In this document: one piece after another, positions 43,401-52,986 of the stretch
How positions within the stretch are numbered: the first letter of the stretch is position 1
How the letters are laid out: every line of letters starts with the position of its first letter
Assembly (NCBI RefSeq): GCF_019355055.1
Contig: NZ_CP048411.1
Coordinates: 2,131,001 to 2,195,000 of the forward strand
DNA length: 64,000 bases
Direction: 5' to 3'
Origin: Pseudomonas sp. MTM4
GTDB taxonomy: Bacteria > Pseudomonadota > Gammaproteobacteria > Pseudomonadales > Pseudomonadaceae
Translations under genes and position numbers: made by a program
Notes under the pieces: model-generated
Told to the model about the DNA's origin: nothing
Database searches by the model: none
Seen by the model: only the letters and a program-made list of their open reading frames with translations

Positions 43401-44725
43401 AGTCGATTCAGCGCAGCCTCAGCCTCGGGCTGGTTTGCGCCCTGCTGCTGGTCGGCCTGCTGCTGGTGCAAAGCAGTCTGTGGCTGTTCGAGGCGGGTTT
43501 GCGGCGCAACCTGGCGACCGATCTGCGCGAAGAAACCGAAGGCCTGCTGATCGCGGTAGTCCAGGGCACCGAGGGCTTCAAGCTGGACTCGAGTCGGCTG
43601 AACCCACGTTATCAGCGGGCGTTTTCCGGTCACTATTTCCGCATCGAACTGCCCGAGCGCAGCTGGCGATCGCGCTCGCTGTGGGACGCCGAACCGGCCT
43701 GGCCAACGCGCAACGGCTTGGCCAGCGACCTGGTGGATGGCCCGCAGGAACAGCGGCTGCTGGCCTATCGCGCCGAATATCGCCGCGACGGCCAACGCAT
43801 CGTCATCAGCGTCGCGCGCGACTACACGCCGATCCTCAAAAGCTTCGCTCAGGTTCGGCTTGGCGGGCTGGGGCTGATCGTCGTGGCGCTGCTGGCGTTC
43901 TTGCTGTTGCAACGCTACGCCGTGAAGCTCGCCATGCGTCCGCTGGAACGGGCGCGCCAGCAGATCGCACAGCTGCAGCAGGGCCAGCGCCAGCAACTTG
44001 ATATCCAGGCGCCAATCGAACTGCAGCCGCTGGTGGAGCAGATCAATCACCTGCTGGCACACACCGACGACACCCTCAAGCGCTCCCGGCACGCCCTGGG
44101 CAATCTGGGCCACGCGTTGAAGACACCGCTGGCGGTGCTCGGCAGCCTCACCCAGCGCGAGGAGCTGGCAGCCCATCCGCGACTGCAACAGGACCTGACG
44201 GAACAATTGGCGCAGATCCAGCAGCGCGTCTCCCGCGAGCTGGGCCGCGCCCGTCTGGCCGGCGAGGTGTTACCCGGCGCCTACTTCGATTGCCGCGAAG
44301 AACTCGCGCCGCTATTCGAAACGCTGAAGATGATCCACCGCCGTGATCTCAATCTGCATTGGCAAACACATCCGGATTGCCGCCTTCCCTGGGACCGCGA
44401 GGACATGCTCGAACTGCTCGGCAATCTCTTGGACAACGCCTGCAAATTTGCTCGCTCGGAAGTGCTGCTGAGCATCGATCAGACGCCGGATGGCTATCTC
44501 ATTCAGGTAGAGGACGACGGACCGGGAATCCCTGCCGACCGCCGCGAAGCGGTGCTGGAGCGCGGCACTCGCCTGGATGAGCGTGCCGAGGGGCATGGTC
44601 TGGGGCTTGGTATCGTGCGGGATATTCTGACGGCCTGGAACGGCCGGCTATCGTTGGAGCAGAGCGATCTGGGCGGGTTGCGTGCGTGCATCCACCTGCC
44701 GACGCAGCAGCGTGGGCGAGGTTAA
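43397..44725 (+). CDS. Sensor histidine kinase, PhoQ-like
   Basis: The 442-residue inner-membrane kinase has TM1 (about 10-30), a short periplasmic sensor (about 31-150), TM2 (about 152-175), HAMP, a dimerisation domain with H239 in [11 protein letters not shown] (close to the PhoQ H-box) and an ATPase domain with [18 protein letters not shown] and [12 protein letters not shown]. The TTG start overlaps the regulator stop (TTGA). The small sensor and PepSY partners suggest it reads a cation, antimicrobial peptide or envelope signal. Confidence 0.93.
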   Translation: MKSIQRSLSLGLVCALLLVGLLLVQSSLWLFEAGLRRNLATDLREETEGLLIAVVQGTEGFKLDSSRLNPRYQRAFSGHYFRIELPERSWRSRSLWDAEPAWPTRNGLASDLVDGPQEQRLLAYRAEYRRDGQRIVISVARDYTPILKSFAQVRLGGLGLIVVALLAFLLLQRYAVKLAMRPLERARQQIAQLQQGQRQQLDIQAPIELQPLVEQINHLLAHTDDTLKRSRHALGNLGHALKTPLAVLGSLTQREELAAHPRLQQDLTEQLAQIQQRVSRELGRARLAGEVLPGAYFDCREELAPLFETLKMIHRRDLNLHWQTHPDCRLPWDREDMLELLGNLLDNACKFARSEVLLSIDQTPDGYLIQVEDDGPGIPADRREAVLERGTRLDERAEGHGLGLGIVRDILTAWNGRLSLEQSDLGGLRACIHLPTQQRGRG

Positions 44726-44759
44726 CCGGGAGTCTAAGAACAGCGGATGAAGCGGGGAG

Positions 44760-44975
44760 TCACTGCGCGCGGGCCAGCTCGTTGCGCATGTCTTCCAGAA
44801 TGGTTTCGACCAATAGACCGTTTTGTACCTGCCGACCCGAGACCATTCGAATGGCTTCGGTGCCGTTGATGGGATAGCCGATGCGGACGACCAGATAGCC
44901 ATCGTCCTGCGGTTCTACACGGGTTTTGTAGTCGGGAGGGAAATGATCGGCAAGGTGACGGGACAGGGTTTTCAT
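44760..44975 (-). CDS. Small hypothetical protein
   Basis: A 71-residue frame (MKTLSRHLADHFPPDYKTRV...) shows no signal peptide or motif that I can assign with confidence; it has the length and style of short pseudomonad DUF3509-type proteins. It is convergent with the kinase gene. Coding is supported by amino acid composition and lack of overlap; an in-frame ATG further upstream at 45062 is possible but weak. Confidence 0.55.
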   Translation of the reverse strand: MKTLSRHLADHFPPDYKTRVEPQDDGYLVVRIGYPINGTEAIRMVSGRQVQNGLLVETILEDMRNELARAQ

Positions 44976-45339
44976 GGATGCCTCAAGCGCTGGGTCTGAC
45001 ACAAAGACCCAGCAATGCGAGAGGAGATTCCGACCGCTCATCGGATGACCGTCTGTCGACAAGAAACTGTAACCTACACAGCCGTCAGGCTCGGCCCCGC
45101 TGCATCAGTATCCTTGCACGGCTGACGATGACACCGACCATGCTCGCTTAGATTGAAGTGCGACTTGAATATAGGTAGGTTCGCGCACGTCGAGCTAGGC
45201 ATCCAGACGCACGGTTGCTGATGCACATGTGCTGCAAGTGCTATTCGGCCAATGCGGCGGCGCAGCGGATTCAGGTGCCGAATCTGCAGCTTTGAATAGG
45301 TGGTTGAATTGATGAGCCCGCCACACAGCACCGCGCTCC

Positions 45340-45455
45340 GTAGGGGCGAACTTGTTCGCCCGTTGCGGATTGGCAGATCAGCTACGGATGGAGAGCGTGC
45401 GGATTGGCCAAGTCACTGCCCCCTCGCTTTGGGTAGGAGCGAGCTTGCTCGCGAA
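45340..45455. repeat. Two REP palindromes of the GTAGGGGCGAACTTG / GTAGGAGCGAGCTTG type
   Basis: GTAGGGGCGAACTTGTTCGCC (45340-45361) and GTAGGAGCGAGCTTGCTCGCG (45433-45455) lie in the same orientation and differ by few bases. They belong to the classical pseudomonad REP family, distinct from the GTAGGGTGGGC elements. They mark the left edge of a 1.3-kb gene-free stretch (44976-46312); 44976-45339 shows nothing else I can name. Confidence 0.75.
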
Positions 45456-45515
45456 TGGATGGTAGCGGCGCGGGCATTTGTATATGGCGCCGCGCTTGAG
45501 GCGCCCCGGACCTCA

Positions 45516-46153
45516 GGTTTCGCCCTGCTGGGCGCCTCACTTTTTTCAAACGCCAAAAAAGTAAGCAAAAACGCTTGCCCTTGCATCCGGGTCTCGCTGC
45601 GCTCGACTTCCCTCATTCCATCCCCGTTCCGGGGGCCGGCGTACAAGGGCCATCCATGGCCCTTTACGCCTCTCGCGGCATCCATGCCGCTCGCTCCCCT
45701 ACACGAGGACTCCATTCGGCCTTCTGAAAGGGGCGTTTTGTGCCGCCTGATAGGTTGTCCGCAGGCAAAGCGGCAAACTGTTTTGATGCAAAAATGGTTA
45801 AGTAGCCGCCTTAAAACCCTTAGTAGTCGCCGCAGCGCCATGGCAGGTGCAGATGGACGGGGCGCAAACAACTCTGTTCACTCGTTCCTTTCATACGATC
45901 TGTCAGACAACACCGAACCGCCCCTTTCAGTAGGCCGAGCGAAGGTGTCGCGGAAGGGGTTGAGCGGCATGGATGCCGCGAGAGCCGCGATGGGCCAGGG
46001 ATGGCCCTTCGCGGCGGGCCCCTGGAGCGTCACCGGAGCGAGGGAACCCCGGCGCAGCCGGGGCCGAATGCAGGGGCAAGACCTTTTGGTTCCTTTGGGC
46101 GGGGCCGGCCATCCGGCGACTGCCAAAAGGGACTCGCCCAGCAGGGCGAAACC
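45516..46153. repeat. Long imperfect inverted repeat: two divergent copies of a ~240-bp element
   Basis: The left copy (45516 to about 45750) and right copy (about 45905-46153) are inverted. Their outer ends are GGTTTCGCCCTGCTGGGCG and CGCCCAGCAGGGCGAAACC, and their inner ends are CTGAAAGGGGCG and CGCCCCTTTCAG. When both are read outwards, one frame gives related peptides in each: SGMDAARGVKGHGWPLYAGP versus SGMDAARAAMGQGWPFAAGP, then RMQGQ and PSRAKP. The centre (about 45751-45904) is unrelated. Open frames across it are probably not real genes. Confidence 0.8.
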
Positions 46154-46312
46154 ACTGCTTCGACCACCGACAACGCTAGGCGTCAGCTCGCAATCCCTAA
46201 CTCGCCCCGCTTCGCAAGCAAACTCACCCCTAAAAAAGAACCTCGCAAACCGAGCGCGCCGGCCGCAACGAGCAGTCGCATCCACCCGTCCCAACCAAAA
46301 AAGATCCTCCGT

Positions 46313-47545
46313 ATGCGCCTGATCCACACCTCCGACTGGCACCTCGGCCAGACCCTCCACGGCCAGGACCGCGACTACGAACACGCCCAATTCCTCGTCT
46401 GGCTGCTCGACCAGCTCGTCGCCCACCAAGCCGACGCCCTGCTCATCGCAGGCGACGTCTTCGACACCGTCAACCCGCCGCTCAAGGCGCAGGAACGCCT
46501 GTACGACTTCATCGTCCGCGCCCACGAACGGCTGCCGCAACTGGACATCGTGATGATCGCCGGCAACCACGACTCCGGCGGCCGCATCGAACTGCCGGCG
46601 CCGCTGATGAGGCGCTTGAACGCCCACGCCGTCGGCCGAATCAGTTGGGTCGCAGAAGGCCAGCTCGATCACGAACGACTGCGCGTGCCGTTACACGATG
46701 CCAACGGCCAGGTCGCCGCCTGGTGCCTCACCCTGCCCTTCCTGCGCCCAGCGGAAGTCACCGGTTTCAATACTGGCGATGACTACATGCTCGGCATCCG
46801 CCATGTCCACCAACACCTGATCGTCGCCGCCGAAGCCGCGCGCCAGCCCGGCCAGGCGCTGATCGCCATGAGCCACGCGCACATGGCGGGCGGCGCGGTG
46901 TCGGAGGAATCCGAGCGCAGCATCGTCATCGGCAATGCCGAGGCGCTGCCGGCCAGCCTGTTCCCAGAAGCCATCGCCTATGTCGCGCTCGGCCATCTGC
47001 ACAAGCCGCAGCAGGTCGCCGGCCAGGCGCGCATCCGTTACAGCGGCTCGCCGCTGCCGCTGTCCTTCGCCGAGGTGAATTATCCGCATCAGGTGCTGCT
47101 GGCTGAATTCGAGGGCGATCGCCTTGAAAACGTCGAAAGCCTACCGGTCCCGCGCGCGGTGCAGATGATCCGCATCGGACGCGCGCCGCTGGCCGAAGTG
47201 ATCACCGCGCTGGAGGCACTGCCTCAGGTCGGCCTGTTCAGCGAAAACCTGCCCTGGCTGGAAGTCCGAGTGCAGCTGGATGAGCCGCTGCCCGATCTGC
47301 GCGCCCGCATCGAAGCAGCGCTCGCCGGCAAGGCCGCGCGGCTGGTTCGCATCGCCAGCGAATACGCCGGCCGGCGCGGCGATGCGGATGCTGAAGTACT
47401 GCTCGGCCTAGACCAGATCACCCCGCAGGAACTCTTCACTCGCGCCTGGGAAGAACAGTTCGGCAACCCGCCGGACGAACAAGCGCTGGACGACTTTGCC
47501 AGCCTGCTACAGACCGTGGAGTTCGGCGAAGGAGACGGCAGATGA
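46313..47545 (+). CDS. sbcD: Exonuclease subunit SbcD
   Basis: The 410-residue Mre11-type nuclease subunit acts with SbcC on DNA hairpins and blocked ends. The phosphoesterase motifs are in order: HTSDWHLGQ, AGDVFDTVNPP, IAGNHDSGGR, SHAHMAGG and LGHLHKPQ. The ATG at 46313 (MRLIHTSDWH) is the family-typical start; the longer frame upstream runs through the repeat. Its stop overlaps the sbcC start (ATGA). Confidence 0.96.
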   Translation: MRLIHTSDWHLGQTLHGQDRDYEHAQFLVWLLDQLVAHQADALLIAGDVFDTVNPPLKAQERLYDFIVRAHERLPQLDIVMIAGNHDSGGRIELPAPLMRRLNAHAVGRISWVAEGQLDHERLRVPLHDANGQVAAWCLTLPFLRPAEVTGFNTGDDYMLGIRHVHQHLIVAAEAARQPGQALIAMSHAHMAGGAVSEESERSIVIGNAEALPASLFPEAIAYVALGHLHKPQQVAGQARIRYSGSPLPLSFAEVNYPHQVLLAEFEGDRLENVESLPVPRAVQMIRIGRAPLAEVITALEALPQVGLFSENLPWLEVRVQLDEPLPDLRARIEAALAGKAARLVRIASEYAGRRGDADAEVLLGLDQITPQELFTRAWEEQFGNPPDEQALDDFASLLQTVEFGEGDGR

Positions 47546-50500
47546 AAATTCTCGCCATCCGCTTGAAGAACCTGGCATCGCTAGCGGGCGAGCAGGTCAT
47601 CGACTTCACCGCCGAGCCGCTGGCCAACGCCGGCCTGTTCGCCATCACCGGGCCAACCGGTGCCGGCAAGAGCACCATCCTCGACGCGCTGTGCCTGGCG
47701 CTGTTCGGCAGCACGCCACGCTTGGACAGCGTCTCGCCGCTGAACAAGGTGCCTGATGTCGACGCCGAAATCGGCGGTGGCGACGAACGCAACCTGCTGC
47801 GTCGCGGTTGCGGCAGTGGCCATGCCGAGGTGGATTTCATCGGTGTCGACGGCCACCGCTACCGTGCGCGCTGGGAGGTCAAGCGCGCACGCGAGAAAGT
47901 CGACGGCCGCCTGCAGGCCAGCAGCCAAAGCCTTACAGATCTGGACAGCGGACAGTTGCTGGCCAGCGGCAAGAAGCGCGAATTCCGTGAACTGCTCGAA
48001 GCCCGCCTGGGTTTGAACCTGGCGCAATTCACCCGCGCCGTACTGCTGGCACAGAGCGAATTCGCGGCCTTCCTCAAGGCCGACGACAACGAGCGCGGCA
48101 CCCTGCTGGAAAAGCTCACCGACACCGGCCTCTACAGTCGCCTCGGCCAGGCCGCCTTCGAAGCGGCCAAGCGCGCCCGCGAAGCGCTGGCCCAGCTGCA
48201 ACAGCAAGCCGGCGGCGTGCAGCCGCTGGAGCCCGAGGCACGCCAGGCGCTGCAGGACCAGCACAGCCAGCAGACGATGGAACTGAAAAGCCTGCAGCAG
48301 CAGCTCAAGGCACTGGAACAGCAACGTCAGTGGCTGACTGAGCTGCGACGCCTGGAAAAAGAACACAGCGTCGCGCGCGCACAGTTGCAGGAGGCCGAAG
48401 ACGAGCAGGAGCGCCTCGCCGACGCTCGGCGCATCCTCGCCTTGTTCGAGCAGCTGGCGCCGCAGCGCCACCGTTTCATCCGCGCGAGCGAACTCCCGTC
48501 GTTGCTGGCAAAGACCGACGAGACCCTCGCCCGCCACGACCGCGAACACGCTGAAGTACAGCGCCGCCTCGCTGAGCTGGAGCAGACCTGCCGTGCGGCG
48601 ACCGAGACACTTGAAGCGGCCGAACAGGGACTCAAGTCCGCTGAACCGGCGCTCGCCCAGGCGCGGCGTGAAGAAGAACGGCTCAGCCACTTCGGTAATG
48701 ATCTGCGTGAAGCTCGCGAGCAAGCCGAGCAGACTGAAGCCGCCACCCAGGCTGGGGAACTGAAACTCACCCAGCTGCACCAGCAGCAGAAACACGCCGC
48801 CCAGCAGCTCGACGCCCTCGGTGAACAGCTCGCCCGCAGCGTCGAGCTGCAACCACTGTGCGCGGCCTGGAACGGCTACCGCCCGCGCCTGCAACAGGCC
48901 GTGCAGATCGCCGCCCGTTTGCGCCAGGGCCGCGCGGAACTGCCGGCGCTGGAAGCCGCCGCCCGCACCGCCGAAGCAGCCCAGGCGACCACGCGCCAGG
49001 CACTCGATGCGTTGCAGGCGCAGATCGGCGGTGAGACCAGCGAGCAACTGGCTCAGCTTACGACGCAGCTTGAGGGCTGGCGCGCAGCCGAGCGCGAGTT
49101 CGAAACCCTGCAGCGTCTCTGGTCGCGCCAGCAGCAGCTCGTCGCTCAGCAGCGCAGCCTGCAAAGCGAACAGAGCCGCCAGCAAGGCGAACTCGAGACG
49201 CTGACCCAGGCCGGCAAGGTCGCCCGCGTTGAGCGCGACGACGCGCAAAAGGCACTGCAGTTGGTGCAGGCTCTGCTGGAACGCCAGCGCTTGGCCCGCA
49301 GCGCCAATGTTGAGGCCCTGCGCGCCGCGCTGGTACCAGGCGAGCCGTGTAACGTCTGCGGCAGCCTCGAGCATCCCTGGCACGACGGTCAGGCTCTGCT
49401 CGCCGCTCTGGATCAGCAGGACGAGCGCGAAGCCGAGCAGGCCCAACGGCAACTGCAGGCCCAGGATGAACGGCTACAGACGTTGCGCGACCAGCACGTT
49501 GCATTGACTGGCGAGATCAAACGGAACGCGCAGCGCCTTACGGAAATCACAGAGGAACTGGCCCAGCTCCAGCCGCAACTGGCCGCCCTATCCGCCCACG
49601 CCGACCTGCTGACCCAGGCGGAAACGGATCGCCAGCCCTGGCTCGACACCCGGCTGGCCACGCTCAAAACGGATACTGCCGCCGCCATCGCCCGTCAGCG
49701 CGAACTGCTCGCACTGCAGCAACGCAGCGAAGCCCTGCGACAGGACTGGCAGCGCACGCAGGAAATCTGCGCGCAGGCGAACCAGACGCGCGACCAGCAG
49801 TGCGACGCTATCGCCCGTGACGACGCAAGGCTCAACGAGGAGCTGGCTGAGTTCGCCAACCTGTTCCCTGCCGCGCAGCTCGAGCGCTGGCGCGAGGCGC
49901 CCGCCGATACCTTCATGCAGCTCGACGGCCAGGTCGAGGCCCGTCGACAGCAGCTTGAGCAGCAAACGGAGCTGACCGAAGTACGGCAGCAATGCCAGAC
50001 CGCGCTGGAGCACGAACAGCTGCAACAGCACCATCGCCGCGAACGGCACCAGGCTTGCGCCGAACGCCTGGCCGATCTACAGACACGGGAACAGGCCTGC
50101 AGCCGGAGCCTGCGCCAAAGCTTGGGCCTGCAACCCAGCGCTCAGGTCTGGCAGCAGCAGCTGGAACAGGCGATCCAGAACGCTCGCCAGCAGCAGGCCG
50201 AGGTCGACCGGCAACTGAACGAGGCTCGACTCGAACTCACCCGCCTGGCTGGCGAGCAGCAGAACTGCCGCCAGCGCCGCGACGAATTGCTGGCCGAACG
50301 CCATGAACTGGACGAAGAACTCGCCACTTGGCGCAGCGCCCATCCCGAGCTGGACGACGCGACTCTCGCCCAACTGCTGCACATGGATGACGCCCTGCTC
50401 GAAGAAGCGCGCCAGCGCCTGCGCGACAATAGCGAACAGCTCGCACGTTGCCGCGAGCGTCTGGAAGGTTGCGGGCAGCGAATCGCCGCGCATCAACAGC

Positions 50501-51189
50501 AGCACGCCGAGATGCTGGATGTCGATACCCTGGAGCAGCATTTCGCTGAGCAGCAGGCCAGCTGCGACCAGGCCGAACGCCACTGCGCTGAAACCCGCGC
50601 CGCGCTGCTCGATGACGACCGGCGGCGCAACCAGAGCCTGGCGCTGCTTGGGCAGATAGAGGCGGCCAAGGCCGAGCACCAGCGCTGGGGCCGCATCGCC
50701 GCGCTGATCGGTTCGAGCGACGGTGGCGCCTTCCGCAAGATCGCGCAAGGCTACAACCTCGACCTGCTGGTGCAGCACGCCAACGTCCAGCTGCGCCAAC
50801 TGGCCCGGCGTTATCGCTTAAAGCGCGGCGGTAGTCCGCTGGGGCTGCTGGTGATGGATATCGAGATGGGCGACGAGCTGCGCTCGGTGCATTCGCTCTC
50901 GGGCGGGGAGACCTTCCTAGTCTCCTTGGCGTTGGCACTGGGCCTGGCTTCGATGGCGTCGAGCAAACTCCGAATCGAGTCGCTATTCATCGACGAAGGC
51001 TTCGGTAGTCTCGACCCCGAGTCGCTGCAGATCGCCATGGACGCGCTGGATTCATTGCAGGCCCAGGGTCGCAAGGTCGCGGTGATTTCCCACGTCGCGG
51101 AAATGCACGAACGCATTCCTGTGCAAATCCAAGTACAGCGTCAGGGCAACGGGCAGAGCGGGCTGCGGATCGTGGGCGGGGCCGGCTAA
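47542..51189 (+). CDS. sbcC: Exonuclease subunit SbcC
   Basis: The 1215-residue SMC-like ATPase has Walker A GPTGAGKSTILDAL (about 37-50), two long Gln- and Glu-rich coiled-coil arms, a zinc hook with C603 and C606 (EPCNVCG), and a C-terminal half with signature SLSGGETFLVSLALALGLA and Walker B SLFIDEGFGSLD. The nuclease complex processes palindromic DNA; notably a long imperfect palindrome lies just upstream of this operon. Confidence 0.96.
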   Translation: MKILAIRLKNLASLAGEQVIDFTAEPLANAGLFAITGPTGAGKSTILDALCLALFGSTPRLDSVSPLNKVPDVDAEIGGGDERNLLRRGCGSGHAEVDFIGVDGHRYRARWEVKRAREKVDGRLQASSQSLTDLDSGQLLASGKKREFRELLEARLGLNLAQFTRAVLLAQSEFAAFLKADDNERGTLLEKLTDTGLYSRLGQAAFEAAKRAREALAQLQQQAGGVQPLEPEARQALQDQHSQQTMELKSLQQQLKALEQQRQWLTELRRLEKEHSVARAQLQEAEDEQERLADARRILALFEQLAPQRHRFIRASELPSLLAKTDETLARHDREHAEVQRRLAELEQTCRAATETLEAAEQGLKSAEPALAQARREEERLSHFGNDLREAREQAEQTEAATQAGELKLTQLHQQQKHAAQQLDALGEQLARSVELQPLCAAWNGYRPRLQQAVQIAARLRQGRAELPALEAAARTAEAAQATTRQALDALQAQIGGETSEQLAQLTTQLEGWRAAEREFETLQRLWSRQQQLVAQQRSLQSEQSRQQGELETLTQAGKVARVERDDAQKALQLVQALLERQRLARSANVEALRAALVPGEPCNVCGSLEHPWHDGQALLAALDQQDEREAEQAQRQLQAQDERLQTLRDQHVALTGEIKRNAQRLTEITEELAQLQPQLAALSAHADLLTQAETDRQPWLDTRLATLKTDTAAAIARQRELLALQQRSEALRQDWQRTQEICAQANQTRDQQCDAIARDDARLNEELAEFANLFPAAQLERWREAPADTFMQLDGQVEARRQQLEQQTELTEVRQQCQTALEHEQLQQHHRRERHQACAERLADLQTREQACSRSLRQSLGLQPSAQVWQQQLEQAIQNARQQQAEVDRQLNEARLELTRLAGEQQNCRQRRDELLAERHELDEELATWRSAHPELDDATLAQLLHMDDALLEEARQRLRDNSEQLARCRERLEGCGQRIAAHQQQHAEMLDVDTLEQHFAEQQASCDQAERHCAETRAALLDDDRRRNQSLALLGQIEAAKAEHQRWGRIAALIGSSDGGAFRKIAQGYNLDLLVQHANVQLRQLARRYRLKRGGSPLGLLVMDIEMGDELRSVHSLSGGETFLVSLALALGLASMASSKLRIESLFIDEGFGSLDPESLQIAMDALDSLQAQGRKVAVISHVAEMHERIPVQIQVQRQGNGQSGLRIVGGAG

Positions 51190-51205
51190 GCGGCTATAAA
51201 GAAGC

Positions 51206-51228
51206 GGGATCGGCGGCGTGCCGATCCC
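51206..51228. terminator. Hairpin between convergent sbcC and cytochrome b561 genes
   Basis: GGGATCGGC and GCCGATCCC form a perfect 9-bp stem with a 5-nt loop in the 45-bp gap. It lacks a T-run but is well placed to serve both genes. Confidence 0.6.
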
Positions 51229-51234
51229 GACCGG

Positions 51235-51765
51235 TCAACGCACCAACGGCAACATGCCCTTGAGCACATCATCGCGCCGTACGTAGTGATGCCAGAGGGC
51301 AACGGCGGCATGGCCGAGGATCATGGCGAAGAGTACGTATTGGCCGAGGAGATGAACGTCCTTCGCAACGCTACGAATGTCCGATGAGAACGGTAGCGGT
51401 CCGATCTCTATCAACCAGAACAGGTTGATCGGCTTGCTGCCGAACAACAGGCCGGAAATCGGCATCATTAACAGCAATAGATAAAGCAGGCCGTGCCCGG
51501 CCTTGGCCGCGAACTGTTGCGCCGAAAACTGCTGGGGTTCGAGCTGTTGCGGGGGAACCTTGCGGCCGCGATAGAACAAGCGCAGCAGTGTTAACGCCAG
51601 CACCAGCACTCCCAGCGACTTGTGCAGAGTAAATACGTTGCCCTTGCCGCCGAGTAGCGATGCGAAATAATCCGCGCCGTAAGGCAACGCAATGATTGCT
51701 AGCACCAGCAAGGCGCTGAACCAATGGAACAGGATCTGTATGGGGGTGAAACGTGCGGTAGTCAT
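51235..51765 (-). CDS. Cytochrome b561 family protein
   Basis: The 176-residue inner-membrane protein has four hydrophobic segments and the heme-ligand histidines in QILFHWFSALL, TLHKSLGVLVL, GHGLLYLLLL and GQYVLFAMILGHAAVALWHHY. YodB/CybB-type proteins move electrons between quinones and partner redox proteins. It stands alone, convergent with sbcC. Confidence 0.92.
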   Translation of the reverse strand: MTTARFTPIQILFHWFSALLVLAIIALPYGADYFASLLGGKGNVFTLHKSLGVLVLALTLLRLFYRGRKVPPQQLEPQQFSAQQFAAKAGHGLLYLLLLMMPISGLLFGSKPINLFWLIEIGPLPFSSDIRSVAKDVHLLGQYVLFAMILGHAAVALWHHYVRRDDVLKGMLPLVR

Positions 51766-52074
51766 CCAGGCCTCGTGAGCATGCCAAGCGCATCGATGTG
51801 CGACGGGGAAAAAGCGCGGCGATTTTCGCTCAAATGCCGGAAAGACCCAAGCCAGAGCGGTGTCGCGATGTAACCAGAATGATTTGTGCTAAAGCGAACC
51901 CGCGAACGCCGCTTGTGGCCACGCCCCGAAGTTCGCACAAGAAAGGATGTAGCCAGCGCGCCGCTTGTGGCAGCACACCTGCCGCGACGACAGGTCATCG
52001 CGAACAGGAGGCAGCATACGAACCCAAGCTTTCAGCAAACTGTCGATAGCCCAAACAGCACCGAATCCGTCGCC

Positions 52075-52836
52075 ATGCCGCGAATCCGTCCCGCCGCCGA
52101 ACATCTGTGTGCCATGAACGCGCAAGGCTTCGTGCTGCTGCGCGGCATTTTGCAACCGCAGCAGATCGAAGACGTGCGTGCCGCCATCGACCGCCTGGAG
52201 CCGATCCACTGGGATTACCAGGGATTGGTGGACGACCATTACAAATGTGTGTTCAACCGCGATCCGTTCTGGCTGGATTATCTAGATCTACCGGACGTCA
52301 TCGAGCTGGCCGAAGCCTGCCTCGGCGCGGACTGCCATGTGATCGGCCAGACCGCCTGGCGCAGCCATCCAGGCTTCGTCGGCGGCGAGCTGCACGCCGA
52401 TTACCTGGCGATGAAACTGCCGGAAAACCTGCTGGCCGACCCGGCCTTCGAGCTGCCGATGCAAGTCTGCACTGCACACCTGTACCTGGACGACATCGAC
52501 GCCGACCTCTGCCCAACGCTGGTCGTCCCTGGCAGCCATCGCGCCGGACGCAAGCCGCATCCAGGAGAAACCGACTGGCGCGGACGCAACGCAGAGCCGG
52601 TACTGTGCGAAGCCGGCGACGTGCTGTTCTTTCGCAGCGATCTCTGGCACGCCGGCAGCCGCAACCGCACCACCGACCGCAGCCGCTACCTGCTGCAGGT
52701 GCACTACGGCCGGCGAATGGTGGCGCAAAAGTTCTCGCCCTACCTGCATTTCGCGTTCAACCCCGAGGTGCTGGCCGTCGCGACATCACGGCAGCGACGC
52801 CTGCTGGGCGAGCATGTCGCCTCTGAATACGATTGA
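52075..52836 (+). CDS. Phytanoyl-CoA dioxygenase (PhyH)-family oxygenase
   Basis: The 253-residue protein fits the PhyH family of Fe(II)/2-oxoglutarate oxygenases. The metal triad is H-x-D in GGELHADYLAM and the distal His in SDLWHAGSRN; an Arg (DRSRYLLQVHYG) can bind 2-oxoglutarate. The substrate is unknown. No good ribosome site is seen; 52075 gives a usual N-terminus, while the frame runs open back to 51886. The 300-bp region 51766-52074 shows no other gene. Neighbours give no pathway clue. Confidence 0.82.
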   Translation: MPRIRPAAEHLCAMNAQGFVLLRGILQPQQIEDVRAAIDRLEPIHWDYQGLVDDHYKCVFNRDPFWLDYLDLPDVIELAEACLGADCHVIGQTAWRSHPGFVGGELHADYLAMKLPENLLADPAFELPMQVCTAHLYLDDIDADLCPTLVVPGSHRAGRKPHPGETDWRGRNAEPVLCEAGDVLFFRSDLWHAGSRNRTTDRSRYLLQVHYGRRMVAQKFSPYLHFAFNPEVLAVATSRQRRLLGEHVASEYD

Positions 52837-52946
52837 ACCGCCGTACACGGCCTGCATGGTTCCGGTGCATCGCTAGTGTCCCGTTTCGCTGCGCGCTCGA
52901 CGGACCCATCCCTTTCGTATTGGAGGTAAGGTCGAACTTGTTCGGT

Positions 52947-52960
52947 CTACAAATTTGTAG
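52947..52960. promoter_or_regulatory. Perfect 14-bp AT-rich palindrome
   Basis: CTACAAATTTGTAG lies in the 150-bp gap between the converging PhyH-type and ankB genes. It could be an operator-like site or part of a weak terminator; no T-run follows. Confidence 0.3.
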
Positions 52961-52986
52961 CGTGCCAATAAACCTCTAACTATTAG

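Noticed and set aside
45300..46322. A 340-codon open frame across the inverted repeat region
   Set aside because: It runs through REP palindromes and both repeat copies, and the peptide-like conservation belongs to the repeat itself. No ribosome site was found.
47581..49452. A 623-codon open frame antisense to sbcC
   Set aside because: Its Leu/Gln-rich product mirrors the coiled-coil coding of SbcC on the other strand; no start signal or domain supports it.
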